A stretch of 64,000 nt of DNA from Nonomuraea montanisoli (GCF_013363975.1 NZ_JABWGN010000005.1:248001-312000), one strand, 5' to 3'; counted from the first letter of the stretch, positions 38,950-49,995 are shown. The notes: generated by a model not told the origin, from the letters alone. Translations and numbers: made by a program.

Positions 38950-41940
38950 ATGGCCGCCGTGCGCCCCTGGGATGCGTTCGCCGCCGTCGAAGCGGACGTC
39001 CGCGCGATGGTCGCTGACCCGCGCTGGCAGGACCTTCCCGTACCCGTACGCGCCCAGGCGATCGCGTCGCGGACGCTGGTGACGCCCGACGGCGACCGGT
39101 GGCTGTTCGGCGCGCACGCGCGCTGGCACCTGCACGATCCGGCCGACGGCCGCTGGCACCCGGCCCCGCCGCCCAGGGGCGCGCGGGTGCGGCCGGCCGA
39201 GCACGCCGCCGCGGTGCTGCCCGCCCGGGTGATCCCCCGCGGGCCGGACTTCGCCGCCGAGCCGGGCTCGACGCAGGCGTTCGTCGGCCCGGACGTGCCC
39301 GACCACCTCACGGAGCAGATCCGGGTGCTCGTACGGGCCGCGGGGCGCCGCTCGGAGCTGGACTTCCCGCTGACGGCGTTCGGCGAGATCTTCGCCGGCG
39401 ACGTGCCGAGCACGGTCGCGGCCGTGTGGGGGGTGGTGATGTGGTGCGCGTACGCGCCGGCCTTCGACGGCAACGAGCGGCTGCTGACCATCTTCGGCGA
39501 GTACCTGCGCCGCCCCCTGCCCGGCGACGAGTGGGTGCGCTGGCTGCCCGCGCCGCCGCTGCTGGACCTCGTCCGGCTCGTCGCCGAGCGGCAACGGGCC
39601 GGCCGCCCCCGCGAGTCGCTCCGGCTGACGGCGATCATGGCCGACGCGGCGCACATCCTGCTGTCCGACACGCGCTTCCGGCCGCGCGCGCTGGCGCTGC
39701 TCACGATGGTCGAGCCGGCGCTGTCGCAGCCGGGGCTCGACGAGCGGGCCGCGCGGCGCGACGACGAGTCCGTACGGCAGGCGTGGCTCGAACGCTGCCC
39801 CGCCCGGCTGGCCCGGGCCCTCCTGCCCGAGACCGACCCGGAGACGCACTTCGCGCACACGGTGTACGACCTGATGGACGCGCTCTCCTTCACCCGCGAC
39901 CCGGCACGGGCCGCCGCCACGCTGCTGGCCGACCTGTCCGACTCGCGCGGGCTGCTGCCGGGACGGCTGGACCACCGGCTGCGGCACGCGTACGAGGAGT
40001 TGGCCCGCGCGGGGCTGACGGGCACGTCGGCGGCCGAGACGACGCATCCCGGCGGGTTCGAGGTGCTGGGGCCGTCCCAGCCGCTTCCGGGGCCTCCGGG
40101 GGCTCTGGGCGCGCGCACGGGGGCCTGGGCCCCACCGCGCCCGCCGGACGCCACGGGAGCCTGGGCCCCGCCACGCCCGCCGGACGCCACGGGCGCCTGG
40201 TCGCAGGGCGGCCCCACGGGCTCGCCGGGCGCTCCCATCGGGTCGCCGGACGGTCCGACAGGGTCACCGGACGGTCCGACAGGCGCGTGGTCCCCGGCCG
40301 ACTCCACGGGCGCCTGGACACCCCCGGACACGACAGGCTCCCGGAGGGCAGGCGACTCCCAGAGCGGAGAAGGCGGCCGCGGAGCGGGCGATGGCCGCGG
40401 CACGGTCTCGCCAGCGGAACCAGGTGAGGCCACGGGCGTCTGGACGCCCCCGGACGCGACGGGAGTCCGGGCGGCGGGAGGCGGCCGGGGTGAGGCGCCT
40501 GCTGTGCCTGGTGAGGCGCCTGCGAGGCCCGGTGCGGCGCCTGCGGGGCTCGATGAGGCTACGGGCGCCTGGACGTCGGCGGACGACGCCGACAGCACCG
40601 GCGCGTGGACCCCGGGCGGGCCCGCGGCGACTCCCGGGCTTCCCGGCGGGCCCGCTGCGACTCCCGGGCTCCCCGGCGGGCCCGCGTCAGATTCCGGGCT
40701 CCCCGGCACAGGCGCCCGGGAGCGTCACACGGAGCCCCCGAGGCATCGCCCCGGATCCCCCGAGCCCTACACGGGCTTCCCCGGACCGCAAACGGGCACC
40801 TCCCAGCGCCACTCCGGCTCTCCCGAGCGCCACCCCGGCTCTCCCGAGCGCCACACGGGATCTCCCGAGCGCCACACGGGCTCCTCCGGGCCGCGCACGG
40901 GCCCCGGCCCCGGGTTCCCTGCGCCCTACATGGGCTCCACCGAGCGCCACCCCGAGCCGCACACCGGCTCCTCCGAGCCCCACGTGGGTTCCTCCTGGCG
41001 TCACATGGGCGGGCCGGAGCCTGCGGGCGGGCCGGGTCAGGGGGGCGGGCTCGTGCACACAGGGCCGGACGCCCTCGACCGGTCGGGCCACCCGGCTCAT
41101 CCTGGCGCGGACGACCGCGGCGCCCGGCACACCGGCGACCGCGACGCCCAAGAGGCCGGTGAGCGCGGCATCGAGAAGGCCCACGAGAGCGACGCCCGGG
41201 AGAGCCGTGAGCGCGCCCTCCGGCAGGACCGTGAGCACGCCTTCCGGCAGGACCACGACCGCGCCCCCCGGGAAGACCATGAGCACGCCCTCCGGGAGGA
41301 CCGTGAGCGTGTCTCCCGGGAGGACCGTGAGCGTGGTGGGTCCGGTCTCTTCCGGCGCTCCGGCGAGCACGGGCGTTCCGGCGTCCCCCAGACCGAGAAC
41401 ACCGGCCGGACGGGAAACGGCGACGCGGGAGGACTCGCCGTCCCCGGAAGCACCGGCCAAGGAAGCACGGGCCAAGGAAGCACCGGCCAAGGAAGCACCG
41501 GCCAGGGAAGCGCTGCCCCCGGAAGCGCCGGCCCAAAACAGGGCGCCGGCGCACCGAACACCGACTCACGGAACACCGACGCACCGAACACCGGCGCACG
41601 GAACAGCGAGACCGGCGGGATCGGGCGGGCGCGGAGCGCGGCCGGGCGCCTCCCCCAGATCGTGAGGGGCGCCCCCGACGGCGAGGGGACGCGGTCAGGG
41701 CGGCTGGCGGCGGCGGTGGCGAGGCGGGTGCTGTCGCGGAGGCCGCGACAGCCCGTCACGTCCGGCTTCGAGATCGAGCCGCCCGACCGGGCGACGGCGG
41801 CGGCCGTGCTGGGCGCCGCGTACGCCGCCGGGCTGGCGTGGCAGGCCGTGTCGGGGGCGAGGGTGCCGGAGCGGGGGTTCGCGGGCCAGGCCGCGCTGGT
41901 GCGAAGGATCGTCCACGAGCGCGACGATCTTCCCTCCTAA
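38950..41940 (+). CDS. Large protein with a disordered repeat region
   Basis: A 996-residue protein of unknown function. Residues about 1-355 are a folded, helical, Trp-rich domain. About 360-880 is low-complexity and disordered, with distinct tandem repeats in order: APPRPPDATGAW twice, GSPERHxG three times, REDRER and GSTGQ four times. The last ~110 residues form a compact basic/hydrophobic domain (PPDRATAAAVLGAAYAAGLA). The frame stays open across nearly 3 kb and the ends are well conserved-looking, so I take it as one gene. Composition of the middle differs sharply from its neighbours. No ribosome site is obvious. Confidence 0.7.
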   Translation: MAAVRPWDAFAAVEADVRAMVADPRWQDLPVPVRAQAIASRTLVTPDGDRWLFGAHARWHLHDPADGRWHPAPPPRGARVRPAEHAAAVLPARVIPRGPDFAAEPGSTQAFVGPDVPDHLTEQIRVLVRAAGRRSELDFPLTAFGEIFAGDVPSTVAAVWGVVMWCAYAPAFDGNERLLTIFGEYLRRPLPGDEWVRWLPAPPLLDLVRLVAERQRAGRPRESLRLTAIMADAAHILLSDTRFRPRALALLTMVEPALSQPGLDERAARRDDESVRQAWLERCPARLARALLPETDPETHFAHTVYDLMDALSFTRDPARAAATLLADLSDSRGLLPGRLDHRLRHAYEELARAGLTGTSAAETTHPGGFEVLGPSQPLPGPPGALGARTGAWAPPRPPDATGAWAPPRPPDATGAWSQGGPTGSPGAPIGSPDGPTGSPDGPTGAWSPADSTGAWTPPDTTGSRRAGDSQSGEGGRGAGDGRGTVSPAEPGEATGVWTPPDATGVRAAGGGRGEAPAVPGEAPARPGAAPAGLDEATGAWTSADDADSTGAWTPGGPAATPGLPGGPAATPGLPGGPASDSGLPGTGARERHTEPPRHRPGSPEPYTGFPGPQTGTSQRHSGSPERHPGSPERHTGSPERHTGSSGPRTGPGPGFPAPYMGSTERHPEPHTGSSEPHVGSSWRHMGGPEPAGGPGQGGGLVHTGPDALDRSGHPAHPGADDRGARHTGDRDAQEAGERGIEKAHESDARESRERALRQDREHAFRQDHDRAPREDHEHALREDRERVSREDRERGGSGLFRRSGEHGRSGVPQTENTGRTGNGDAGGLAVPGSTGQGSTGQGSTGQGSTGQGSAAPGSAGPKQGAGAPNTDSRNTDAPNTGARNSETGGIGRARSAAGRLPQIVRGAPDGEGTRSGRLAAAVARRVLSRRPRQPVTSGFEIEPPDRATAAAVLGAAYAAGLAWQAVSGARVPERGFAGQAALVRRIVHERDDLPS
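40818..41520 (+). repeat. In-frame tandem repeats inside the 996-residue gene
   Basis: A 21-bp unit encoding SPERHxG repeats three times at about 40818-40880. A 15-bp unit GGAAGCACCGGCCAA repeats five times, drifting at the end, at 41446-41520. Units are multiples of three, so copy-number change alters length without breaking the frame. Confidence 0.8.
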
Positions 41941-42153
41941 CCCACTAATACCGTTATTTCACTCTTACCCCGCCTATATCGTTCCAAGACCCCAAGTCCC
42001 CCCATTTAGCTGAATTGTGATCTCTGATTGGGGAAATGACCCCCGTGGGGCCCCGGCGGCGCGCAAAGGAATGACTCCGATGGGCCATGTCGCCCGAAGG
42101 GCCCCGGCCGTAACCTCTTAGAGGGTGTGGGCTGCGGAAGGAAGGACGACGCG

Positions 42154-42315
42154 GTGGGGCACGACGACCTGGACTCTCGGGTCCACGACCGTGTCGCGTT
42201 GGACGAGATTGCGCTCTACGCCGAGGTGCTTACCGCTGTTGCCATCAGCGAGCGGCGGCTGACCTTGGACGAGCTCGACGACGCGCTCGGATTGCGGACT
42301 TCAGCGAGTCGCTGA
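42154..42315 (+). CDS. Small conserved-looking protein (HTH-like fragment)
   Basis: A 53-residue acidic protein starting with GTG at 42154, with AAGGA 8 bp before it. Residues about 10-45 (VALDEIALYAEVLTAVAISE, then LTLDELDDALG) predict helices like a short helix-turn-helix or dimerisation element. A hairpin follows the stop. I do not know its function. The clean start, coding bias and terminator support a real gene. Confidence 0.7.
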   Translation: MGHDDLDSRVHDRVALDEIALYAEVLTAVAISERRLTLDELDDALGLRTSASR

Positions 42316-42335
42316 AGAACCATCACCATGACGTG

Positions 42336-42362
42336 GTCCCGGACTCCTGAGGGGTCCGGGAC
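42336..42362 (+). terminator. Terminator after the 53-residue protein
   Basis: GTCCCGGAC (42336-42344) and GTCCGGGAC (42354-42362) form a 9-bp stem, extended by two or three inner pairs, 20 bp after the stop at 42315. Confidence 0.7.
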
Positions 42363-42451
42363 GGTGGTGTGGAGGGTGGCTCACCTCCCACGACATGACT
42401 AGTCAGTTCGCCGGCCGCCCTCCTACCAACGGACGACCACCCAACGATCGA

Positions 42452-42733
42452 CTACGACTTCACGAGGCGGGCGATCGCCGCCGACGCCTCCTTGACCTTC
42501 GCCTCGGCCTCCGGACCGCCGCTGTTGATCGCCTCGGTCACGCAGTGCGCCAGATGGTCCTCCAGGAGGCCCAGCGCGACCGCCTGCAGCGCGCGCGTCG
42601 CCGCCGAGACCTGGGTGAGCACGTCGATGCAGTACGCGTCGTCGTCCACCATCCGCTGCAGGCCCCTGATCTGCCCCTCGATGCGCCGGAGCCGCGTCAG
42701 ATAGGCCTGCTTGTCACCGGTGTAGCCGTGCAT
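42452..42733 (-). CDS. csoR: CsoR family copper-sensing repressor
   Basis: A 93-residue four-helix repressor of the CsoR/RcnR family. The copper ligands are in the canonical places: Cys35 (DAYCIDVL), His60 and Cys64 (DHLAHCV). Copper(I) binding releases the protein from DNA. A palindrome of CsoR type is just upstream. There is no copper pump or chaperone gene beside it, so its targets other than itself are elsewhere. Confidence 0.92.
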   Translation of the reverse strand: MHGYTGDKQAYLTRLRRIEGQIRGLQRMVDDDAYCIDVLTQVSAATRALQAVALGLLEDHLAHCVTEAINSGGPEAEAKVKEASAAIARLVKS

Positions 42734-42743
42734 GGTCACCACG

Positions 42744-42760
42744 ATACCCGCATCCGGTAT
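42744..42760 (-). promoter_or_regulatory. CsoR operator
   Basis: ATACC-cgcatcc-GGTAT lies 11 bp above the CsoR ATG. It matches the known CsoR-type arrangement of ATACC and GGTAT arms around a GC-rich centre, so CsoR probably represses itself. Confidence 0.75.
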
Positions 42761-42763
42761 GAG

Positions 42764-43837
42764 TCATCTGAGGTCCGCGATCAGCTTCTCCCACTGCGGC
42801 CCGACCTCGACGGCCGAGTGGCGCAGCGCGGTGTCGAGCGCCCCGGCGGCCAGCGACCGCCGCCTGCGCTCGTCGTCGATGAGCGCGAGCAGCGCCGCCG
42901 AGAACATCTCCAGTTCGACGTCGCCGTCGCCCTCCGGCACCAGCACCCCGTTGTAGCCCGTGGCCACGAACTCCGTGGGCCCCCGCGAGCCCTCGAAGGC
43001 CACCACGGGAACCCCGCACCCCATGGCCTCCAGCACGGTCATGCCGAGGTCGCCGTTGCGCGCGGTGTTGACCACGATCGACGCCTTGGCGAACTCCCCC
43101 GCGAGATCGGGGGTCATGCCCATGAAGTAGACGTGGTTGTGCAGGTCGAGGTCGCGCACCAGCGCGCGCAGCCGCCGCTCCTCGGCGCCGCCGCCGTACA
43201 GCCGCAGCCGCCAGTCGGGCCGCTTGTCGGCCACGGTGGCGAACGCCCTGATCAGCCGGTCGTACCCCTTGACCGGGATCCACCGGCCGCCGGCGGCGAC
43301 GATGCGGTTGTCCATCCGCGAGCGCGGCCACGGGCCGGCCGGCAGCGCGTCGGGCACCGTGTGGACGGCGGACGATCCGTCGAGGAGCCTGGTCCACTCC
43401 TCGGCGGCCGCGTCGGTGGCGGTGGCGACCGCCTGCAGCCGCGGGTAGAAGCGCTTGACCGGCGCGGGCACGGCCGGACGTCCCCATTCGCGGGCGATCT
43501 TGAGCAGGTCGCGCGGGGCGTGGCGGGCGGCCTGGACGCCGAGCGCCGGCCTGGTGGTGATGAGGACGTCGGACTTGAGGTTGCGCAGCAGCCGCCACAG
43601 GGCGACCTCCGCACGCACCTGCCCGCGCGGCAGCAGGCGCCGGCTCCCGGGCCTGGCGTCGATGATCGAGCGCATGGTCACGTCCGGCCCGACGGGGAAG
43701 AACGGCCGGTCCTTGTGCCTCCTGACGCTGATCACCTCGACGTCGTGCCGCTCCGACAGCGCGGTGGCGAGGTTGAGCGTGGAGCGCACGTCGCCGCGCA
43801 TGCCGTACGCGGAGGAGAGCAGCAGGGTGATCTTCAC
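42764..43837 (-). CDS. GT4-type glycosyltransferase
   Basis: A 357-residue glycosyltransferase of the GT-B fold. The C-terminal donor-binding part has AAGGRWIPVKGYDRLIRAF and LEAMGCGVPVVAFEGSRGP, with the E-x7-E region typical of GT4 in SIVVNTARNGDLGMTVLEA (ends noted). The start is a GTG at 43837 overlapping the TGA of the upstream gene as GTGA. Sugar donor and acceptor are unknown. The upstream gene is probably a partner in making a cell-surface glycopolymer. Confidence 0.87.
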   Translation of the reverse strand: MKITLLLSSAYGMRGDVRSTLNLATALSERHDVEVISVRRHKDRPFFPVGPDVTMRSIIDARPGSRRLLPRGQVRAEVALWRLLRNLKSDVLITTRPALGVQAARHAPRDLLKIAREWGRPAVPAPVKRFYPRLQAVATATDAAAEEWTRLLDGSSAVHTVPDALPAGPWPRSRMDNRIVAAGGRWIPVKGYDRLIRAFATVADKRPDWRLRLYGGGAEERRLRALVRDLDLHNHVYFMGMTPDLAGEFAKASIVVNTARNGDLGMTVLEAMGCGVPVVAFEGSRGPTEFVATGYNGVLVPEGDGDVELEMFSAALLALIDDERRRRSLAAGALDTALRHSAVEVGPQWEKLIADLR

Positions 43838-44631
43838 CCGCCCACCTCGATCCGCAGTTCGTCGTCGGCGGTGTAGCAGGGCCGGATGGGCACCCCGTCG
43901 ATCCGGGCCGACGGATAGTGCAGGCGGCGGCGCTTGCCGTCGACGTCGTCGAGCCGCGAGCCGAGCTTCAGCGGCGTGGCCACGCCCTCGACCTCCAGCG
44001 CCGCCTCCCAGGTGCCGGCCTGGTCGGGGTCGGCGGCGAGCACGTCCACCAGGGAGAACGCGGCATGGAAGCGCACGCCCTGCACGGTCGCCCAGGTGCG
44101 CCGCATGAGGTCGCCGGACTGCCTGCGGTGCAGGGCGAGCCTGGCCTCGTGGCGGGCGTCGTCGTCCTCGAGGCCGGTGAAGGCCAGCAGGCCCATCACC
44201 TCCAGGCGGCCCTCCCTGAACCAGATCGAGCGCACCTCCGCGACCGGCTCGGCGTCGGCGATCTTCAGCGCGAGGTAGCCGTTGCGGGTGCGGTAGGAGC
44301 GGTAGGCGAGGGTGCGCTTGCACAGCGCGTACGCGTCGAGGTGGTCGAGGGAGAAGCCCGGATCGACGCTGCGCAGCCGCACGCGCTTGCCGTCGCGCCG
44401 CAGGTAGGCGTCCCAGCGCCCGGCCGTCAGCATGAGCGGGGCCAGCGAGACGGCCAGCGTGGCCTCGCCCGCGCGGGCACCCGGGGTGCCCAGCAGCACC
44501 TCCCGTTCGACCCCCGTCGTCCGGTGCCTGAGCACGAGTTCCGTTCCGTCACTCAGGGGCTCCTCCATGGCCAGCCTGAGGGAGAGCACATCGGCGAGCG
44601 TGACTTCCGCGTCTGTGACCACGACGCGCAT
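43834..44631 (-). CDS. Protein of unknown function coupled to a glycosyltransferase
   Basis: A 265-residue protein with no recognised domain. It is predicted rich in beta strands, with several short repeats of form (L/V)RSIWFREGRLEVMG and WDAYLRRDGKRVRL, and no signal peptide. It overlaps the GT4 gene by GTGA, so the two are translated together. Similar segments often accompany glycerol-phosphate or polysaccharide transferases; that is a guess from context and style. Confidence 0.65.
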   Translation of the reverse strand: MRVVVTDAEVTLADVLSLRLAMEEPLSDGTELVLRHRTTGVEREVLLGTPGARAGEATLAVSLAPLMLTAGRWDAYLRRDGKRVRLRSVDPGFSLDHLDAYALCKRTLAYRSYRTRNGYLALKIADAEPVAEVRSIWFREGRLEVMGLLAFTGLEDDDARHEARLALHRRQSGDLMRRTWATVQGVRFHAAFSLVDVLAADPDQAGTWEAALEVEGVATPLKLGSRLDDVDGKRRRLHYPSARIDGVPIRPCYTADDELRIEVGG

Positions 44632-44725
44632 CGCGAGCCCCCTCCCCGTCGAATGAAGCCATGCGACGTTGAGGTTACCGTGATTTTCCCGTTATGTGGA
44701 TGGCGGATTTCTTGCGGGTGCCTGT

Positions 44726-44779
44726 CCTGACATGCGGAACTCCTCCACTTTACCTGTGGAGGAGTTCCGACTTCCCGTG

Positions 44780-44784
<5 letters not shown>
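44726..44784 (-). terminator. Nested hairpin terminator after the iron-sulfur oxidoreductase
   Basis: CGGAACTCCTCCAC (44735-44748) and GTGGAGGAGTTCCG (44756-44769) make a perfect 14-bp stem, enclosed by CCTGACA/TGTCAGG (44726-44732 and 44778-44784). The outer arm overlaps the TGA stop at 44780-44782. Confidence 0.85.
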
Positions 44785-46882
<2,098 letters not shown>

Positions 46883-47041
46883 GGGCCCTCCCACAGACGA
46901 CGTTGGCTGCCAGCGTACGAGCGCCGGTCCGCCACGCAACGACCAGGTCTCCCCAGAATCCTACCCGTCGGTAACATAACTGGGATAACGCGACCCACCC
47001 TACGGCCACGGGCCGTTACCGAACAATGCTCTATGGGGGCG

Positions 47042-47623
47042 CTACGGCGTGAAATAGCGCTGGATCGTCGGCGCCAGCAGCTCCACCAGCTCCTCCGGCT
47101 CGGCCCCCGCCATCGGCTCCAGCCTGAGCACGTAGCGGGCCATCAGCACGCCGAACATCTGGGCGAACGCCGCCTCGATCCGCAGGTGCGGCACCCCGAT
47201 CGTGTCGGCCACCCTGAACAGCAGCGCGTTGGAGACGAACTCCCGGAACATCGACGCGGCGTACTCGTGCGTCATCGCCGAACGGATGAGCGCGATCATC
47301 GGCTCGCGCGTCTCGGGCGTGGCGGTCACCTTGAGGAGCAGCCGGACCAGCCGCTCCCCGATCTCCTCCTGCGGGCCGTCGAGGAGGGCCGGCACGACCT
47401 GCTCGGGCGTCAGCGGCAGCCGCATCGCCGCCGCGAACATCCCCTCCTTGGTGTCGAAGTAGTGGTGCACGAGCGCCGGGTCGACCTGCGCCTCCCGGGC
47501 GATGCCCCGGACGGTCGCCTTGTCGAACCCCTTCTCGGCGAACACCCGCCGGGCCGCCGCCAGGATCTCCCCTCTGGTGTCGGCCGATCCCGGCCTGCGC
47601 CCGGGCCCCCTCTTGACCGTCAT
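47042..47623 (-). CDS. TetR family transcriptional regulator
   Basis: A 193-residue TetR regulator. The N-terminal helix-turn-helix (about 12-60) contains [20 protein letters not shown] and [17 protein letters not shown]; the C-terminal helices form the ligand pocket. The ATG at 47623 overlaps the TGA of the TIM-barrel gene (ATGA), so both are co-expressed. It ends about 160 bp above the oxidoreductase start on the same strand and might regulate it. Confidence 0.88.
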   Translation of the reverse strand: MTVKRGPGRRPGSADTRGEILAAARRVFAEKGFDKATVRGIAREAQVDPALVHHYFDTKEGMFAAAMRLPLTPEQVVPALLDGPQEEIGERLVRLLLKVTATPETREPMIALIRSAMTHEYAASMFREFVSNALLFRVADTIGVPHLRIEAAFAQMFGVLMARYVLRLEPMAGAEPEELVELLAPTIQRYFTP

Positions 47624-48429
47624 GCGGACGCCGCGAGGTGCAGGCGGGCGAACGCGAGCGCCTCGGCGAGGTCGTCGATCCGCTCGGTACGACTGGCCGC
47701 CTTGCGCGTGTTGATCTCCAGCACGACCAGCCCGCCGTAGCCGGAGTTCGCCAGGCGCTCCAGGATCGGCGCGCACGGCTGGCTGCCACGCCCGGGCACC
47801 AGGTGCTCGTCCTTGTTCGTCACGCCCAGACCGTCGGCCAGGTGCAGGTGCGCCAGGCGGTCGCCGAGCTTGGTGGCCATCTCCATGGCGTCGGAGCCCG
47901 ACACGGCCGTGTGCGACAGGTCCAGCGTGACGTGGGGGAAGTCGTAGTCGATCGGGTTCCAGTCGGGAGAGTACGGAACGACGTCGTTGCTCCTCGCGCG
48001 CAGCGGGAACATGTTCTCCACCGCGAAGATCACGTCGGTCTCGTCACTCATGCGGGCGATCCCGGCCTCGAAGTCGCGGGCGTACTCGCGCTGCCAGCGG
48101 AACGGCGGGTGGACCACGACCGCGGACGCGCCGAGCCGCTCGGCCGCCTGCCGGGCCCTGACCAGCTTGGCCCACGGATCGCGCCCCCAGACCCGCTGCG
48201 TGACGAGCAGGCACGGGGCGTGGATGGCCAGCACGGGCACCTGGTAGTGATCGGACAGGCGCTCGATCACGTCGATGTCCTGGCTCACGGGATCGGCGCC
48301 GACCATGATCTCGACACCGTCGTAGCCCAGGCGAGCGGCGAGCTCGAACGCGTCAGGGGTGCGTTCCGGATATACCGAGGCGGTGGACAATGCGATCTTC
48401 GCATTGGGCACACGGATGACGTCAGCCAC
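47620..48429 (-). CDS. Sugar phosphate isomerase/epimerase-like TIM barrel
   Basis: A 269-residue xylose-isomerase-like TIM barrel (AP endonuclease 2 superfamily). It opens with [11 protein letters not shown] and [12 protein letters not shown]; metal-binding residues are implied in VIFAVENMF (E), [11 protein letters not shown] and [12 protein letters not shown] (HxHxAD). The usual substrates are ketoses or inositol derivatives; the specific one is unknown. It heads an overlapping pair with the TetR gene and is divergent from the methyltransferase. Confidence 0.85.
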   Translation of the reverse strand: MADVIRVPNAKIALSTASVYPERTPDAFELAARLGYDGVEIMVGADPVSQDIDVIERLSDHYQVPVLAIHAPCLLVTQRVWGRDPWAKLVRARQAAERLGASAVVVHPPFRWQREYARDFEAGIARMSDETDVIFAVENMFPLRARSNDVVPYSPDWNPIDYDFPHVTLDLSHTAVSGSDAMEMATKLGDRLAHLHLADGLGVTNKDEHLVPGRGSQPCAPILERLANSGYGGLVVLEINTRKAASRTERIDDLAEALAFARLHLAASA

Positions 48430-48484
48430 CTTGCCAGCCTAAGCCGGTGACAGGGTTCTGGCGCGCGACGCCTACGGTTGGGTC

Positions 48485-49183
48485 ATGCCCCGGATCGCAA
48501 AAGGCGCCATCCCCAGCCCCAACATCTGGAACACCCCGCAGCTGTACGAGCTGGAGAACCGCGCCGTCGACCCCGACGGCGCGGCCGAGGCGGCCATGCG
48601 GGCGATCCGGCCGTGGGACGGCGCCACCGTGCTCGACATCGGCTGCGGCACCGGCTACCACCTGCCGGGCCTGTCGGCCGCCGCGGCGCGGGTGATCGGG
48701 GTCGAGCCGCACGGCGACCTGGTGACGCTGGCCCGCCGCCGCTGCGCCGGGCTGCCCAACGTGGAGGTCCACGCCGCCGCGGCGCAGGACCTCCCACTGC
48801 CCGACATGTCGGTGGACGTCGCCGTCGCGCGCTGGGCGTACTTCTTCGGCCCCGGCAGCGAGCCGGGGCTGCGCGAGCTGTCCCGGGTCGTGCGGCGCGG
48901 CGGCGTCGCCTTCGTCGTCGACCTCGACGCGGGCCGCGGGGCGTTCGGCCGCTGGTTCTCGCGCACGGTGCCCACGTACTCGGCGCGCGAGGTCGAGGCG
49001 TTCTGGACGCGGCAGGGCTGGCAGCGGCAGGAGCTCGACCTGCGGATGGTGTTCGAGCGGCGGGCCGACCTGGAGGCCGTGCTGCGCATCGAGTTCGCGC
49101 CGGACGTGGCCCGGCAGGCCATCGCGGAGACGCCCGGCCTGGAGCTGGACTACCCCAACGTGCTGCGCTGGCGGCTGTTCTGA
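48485..49183 (+). CDS. Class I SAM-dependent methyltransferase
   Basis: A 232-residue methyltransferase with the SAM-binding motif VLDIGCGTGYHLPG (about 50) and later motifs AVARWAYFFGPGSEPGL and RELSRVVRRGG of the UbiE/SmtA-like class. The substrate is not evident. It is 55 bp from the divergent TIM-barrel gene and upstream of the MerR-thioredoxin pair. Confidence 0.87.
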   Translation: MPRIAKGAIPSPNIWNTPQLYELENRAVDPDGAAEAAMRAIRPWDGATVLDIGCGTGYHLPGLSAAAARVIGVEPHGDLVTLARRRCAGLPNVEVHAAAAQDLPLPDMSVDVAVARWAYFFGPGSEPGLRELSRVVRRGGVAFVVDLDAGRGAFGRWFSRTVPTYSAREVEAFWTRQGWQRQELDLRMVFERRADLEAVLRIEFAPDVARQAIAETPGLELDYPNVLRWRLF

Positions 49184-49188
49184 CCCCC

Positions 49189-49218
49189 TTGACCTTGACA
49201 TTGGCGTCAACGTCTACC
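49189..49218 (+). promoter_or_regulatory. MerR-type promoter
   Basis: TTGACC (49189-49194) and TCTACC (49213-49218) are separated by 18 bp, and the spacer is filled by the inverted repeat TTGAC-attggc-GTCAA (49195-49210). An operator between -35 and -10 is the hallmark of MerR-activated promoters. The regulator gene starts 8 bp downstream of the -10. Confidence 0.6.
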
Positions 49219-49226
49219 GTGGGGCC

Positions 49227-49607
49227 ATGCGCATCGGAGAGCTGGCCGGACGTACGGGGGCGAGCACCCGTTCCCTCCGTTACTACGAACAGCACGGGCT
49301 GATCACCTCACGGCGGGGCGCCAACGGCTACCGCGAGTACGCCGAGGACGACGTCCGTCTCGTGGAGGAGATCCGCACGCTGCTGTCGGTGGGCTTCACG
49401 CTGGAGGACACCCGGCCGTTCGTGAACTGCCTGCGGGCCGGCCACGAGAAGGGCGGGGCGTGCCGCGACTCGGCGGAGGTCTACCGGCGCAAGCTGGTCG
49501 AGATCGACGACGAGATCCGCACCCTGCTCGCCCGCCGCGCCGAGGTCTCGGCCCAGCTCGACGAGTCCTGCTCCGGCTGCATGTTTTCCATCCGAGGAGA
49601 GAAATGA
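49227..49607 (+). CDS. MerR family regulator with four cysteines
   Basis: A 126-residue MerR-type activator: winged helix (MRIGELAGRTGASTRSLRYY at the N-terminus), dimerisation coiled coil, and cysteines at 68, 79, 115 and 118 (CSGC near the C-terminus), a thiol set fit for metal or redox sensing. The stop overlaps the thioredoxin start (ATGA), so the regulator and thioredoxin form an operon, implying a redox or thiol-stress signal. Confidence 0.88.
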   Translation: MRIGELAGRTGASTRSLRYYEQHGLITSRRGANGYREYAEDDVRLVEEIRTLLSVGFTLEDTRPFVNCLRAGHEKGGACRDSAEVYRRKLVEIDDEIRTLLARRAEVSAQLDESCSGCMFSIRGEK

Positions 49608-49909
49608 TCACGCTCACCACCGAGAACTTCGACGAGCAGGTCCTGCGCGCCGGCAAGCCCGTCCTGGTCGACTTCTGGGCCGAGTGGTGCGGGCCGTGCC
49701 GCATGGTCGCGCCCGTGCTCCAGCAGATCGAGAGCGAGTACGGCCTGACCATCGGCAAGCTCAACACCGACGAGAACCCCGAGATCATGTCCCGGTACGG
49801 CGTGCTCAGCCTCCCCACGCTTCTGCTGTTCGAGAACGGCGAGCCCGTGCGTCAGGTCGTCGGCGCCAAGCCCAAGCGCATGCTGGTCTCCGACCTCGGC
49901 CTGGGATGA
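49604..49909 (+). CDS. Thioredoxin
   Basis: A 101-residue thioredoxin with the WCGPC active site in DFWAEWCGPCRMVAP and the cis-proline in LSLPTLLLF. It reduces protein disulfides using thioredoxin reductase. It is somewhat shorter than the usual 105-110 residues at its C-terminus. GAGGAGAG precedes the ATG, which overlaps the MerR stop. Confidence 0.92.
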   Translation: MITLTTENFDEQVLRAGKPVLVDFWAEWCGPCRMVAPVLQQIESEYGLTIGKLNTDENPEIMSRYGVLSLPTLLLFENGEPVRQVVGAKPKRMLVSDLGLG

Positions 49910-49934
49910 CACCGGCGGCGACCTCCCGCCTCGC

Positions 49935-49977
49935 CGCGATTGTCGGTCGGGCTGCCTGAGCGCGATTGTCGGTCGGG
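49935..49977 (+). repeat. 17-bp direct repeat above radA
   Basis: CGCGATTGTCGGTCGGG occurs twice (49935-49951 and 49961-49977), 26 bp apart. The second copy is part of the radA promoter motif; the first lacks a following TANNNT element, so it may be an extra upstream regulator site or a remnant duplication. Confidence 0.7.
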
Positions 49978-49988
49978 GCCGCTAGCCT
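49966..49988 (+). promoter_or_regulatory. RecA-independent DNA-damage promoter (PafBC type) of radA
   Basis: TTGTCGGTC-N8-TAGCCT matches the mycobacterial RecA-NDp motif TTGTCRGTG-N8-TANNNT at all but one fixed base. Its -10 ends 7 bp before the radA ATG at 49996, so the message would be leaderless. PafBC activates such promoters after DNA damage. Confidence 0.65.
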
Positions 49989-49995
49989 GCTCGGC

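Noticed and set aside
38892..40709. 605-codon antisense frame opposite the 996-residue gene
   Set aside because: It is a shadow of the GC-rich repeats; Ala/Ser/Gly/Arg-only composition, and the plus-strand frame has a folded N-terminal domain.
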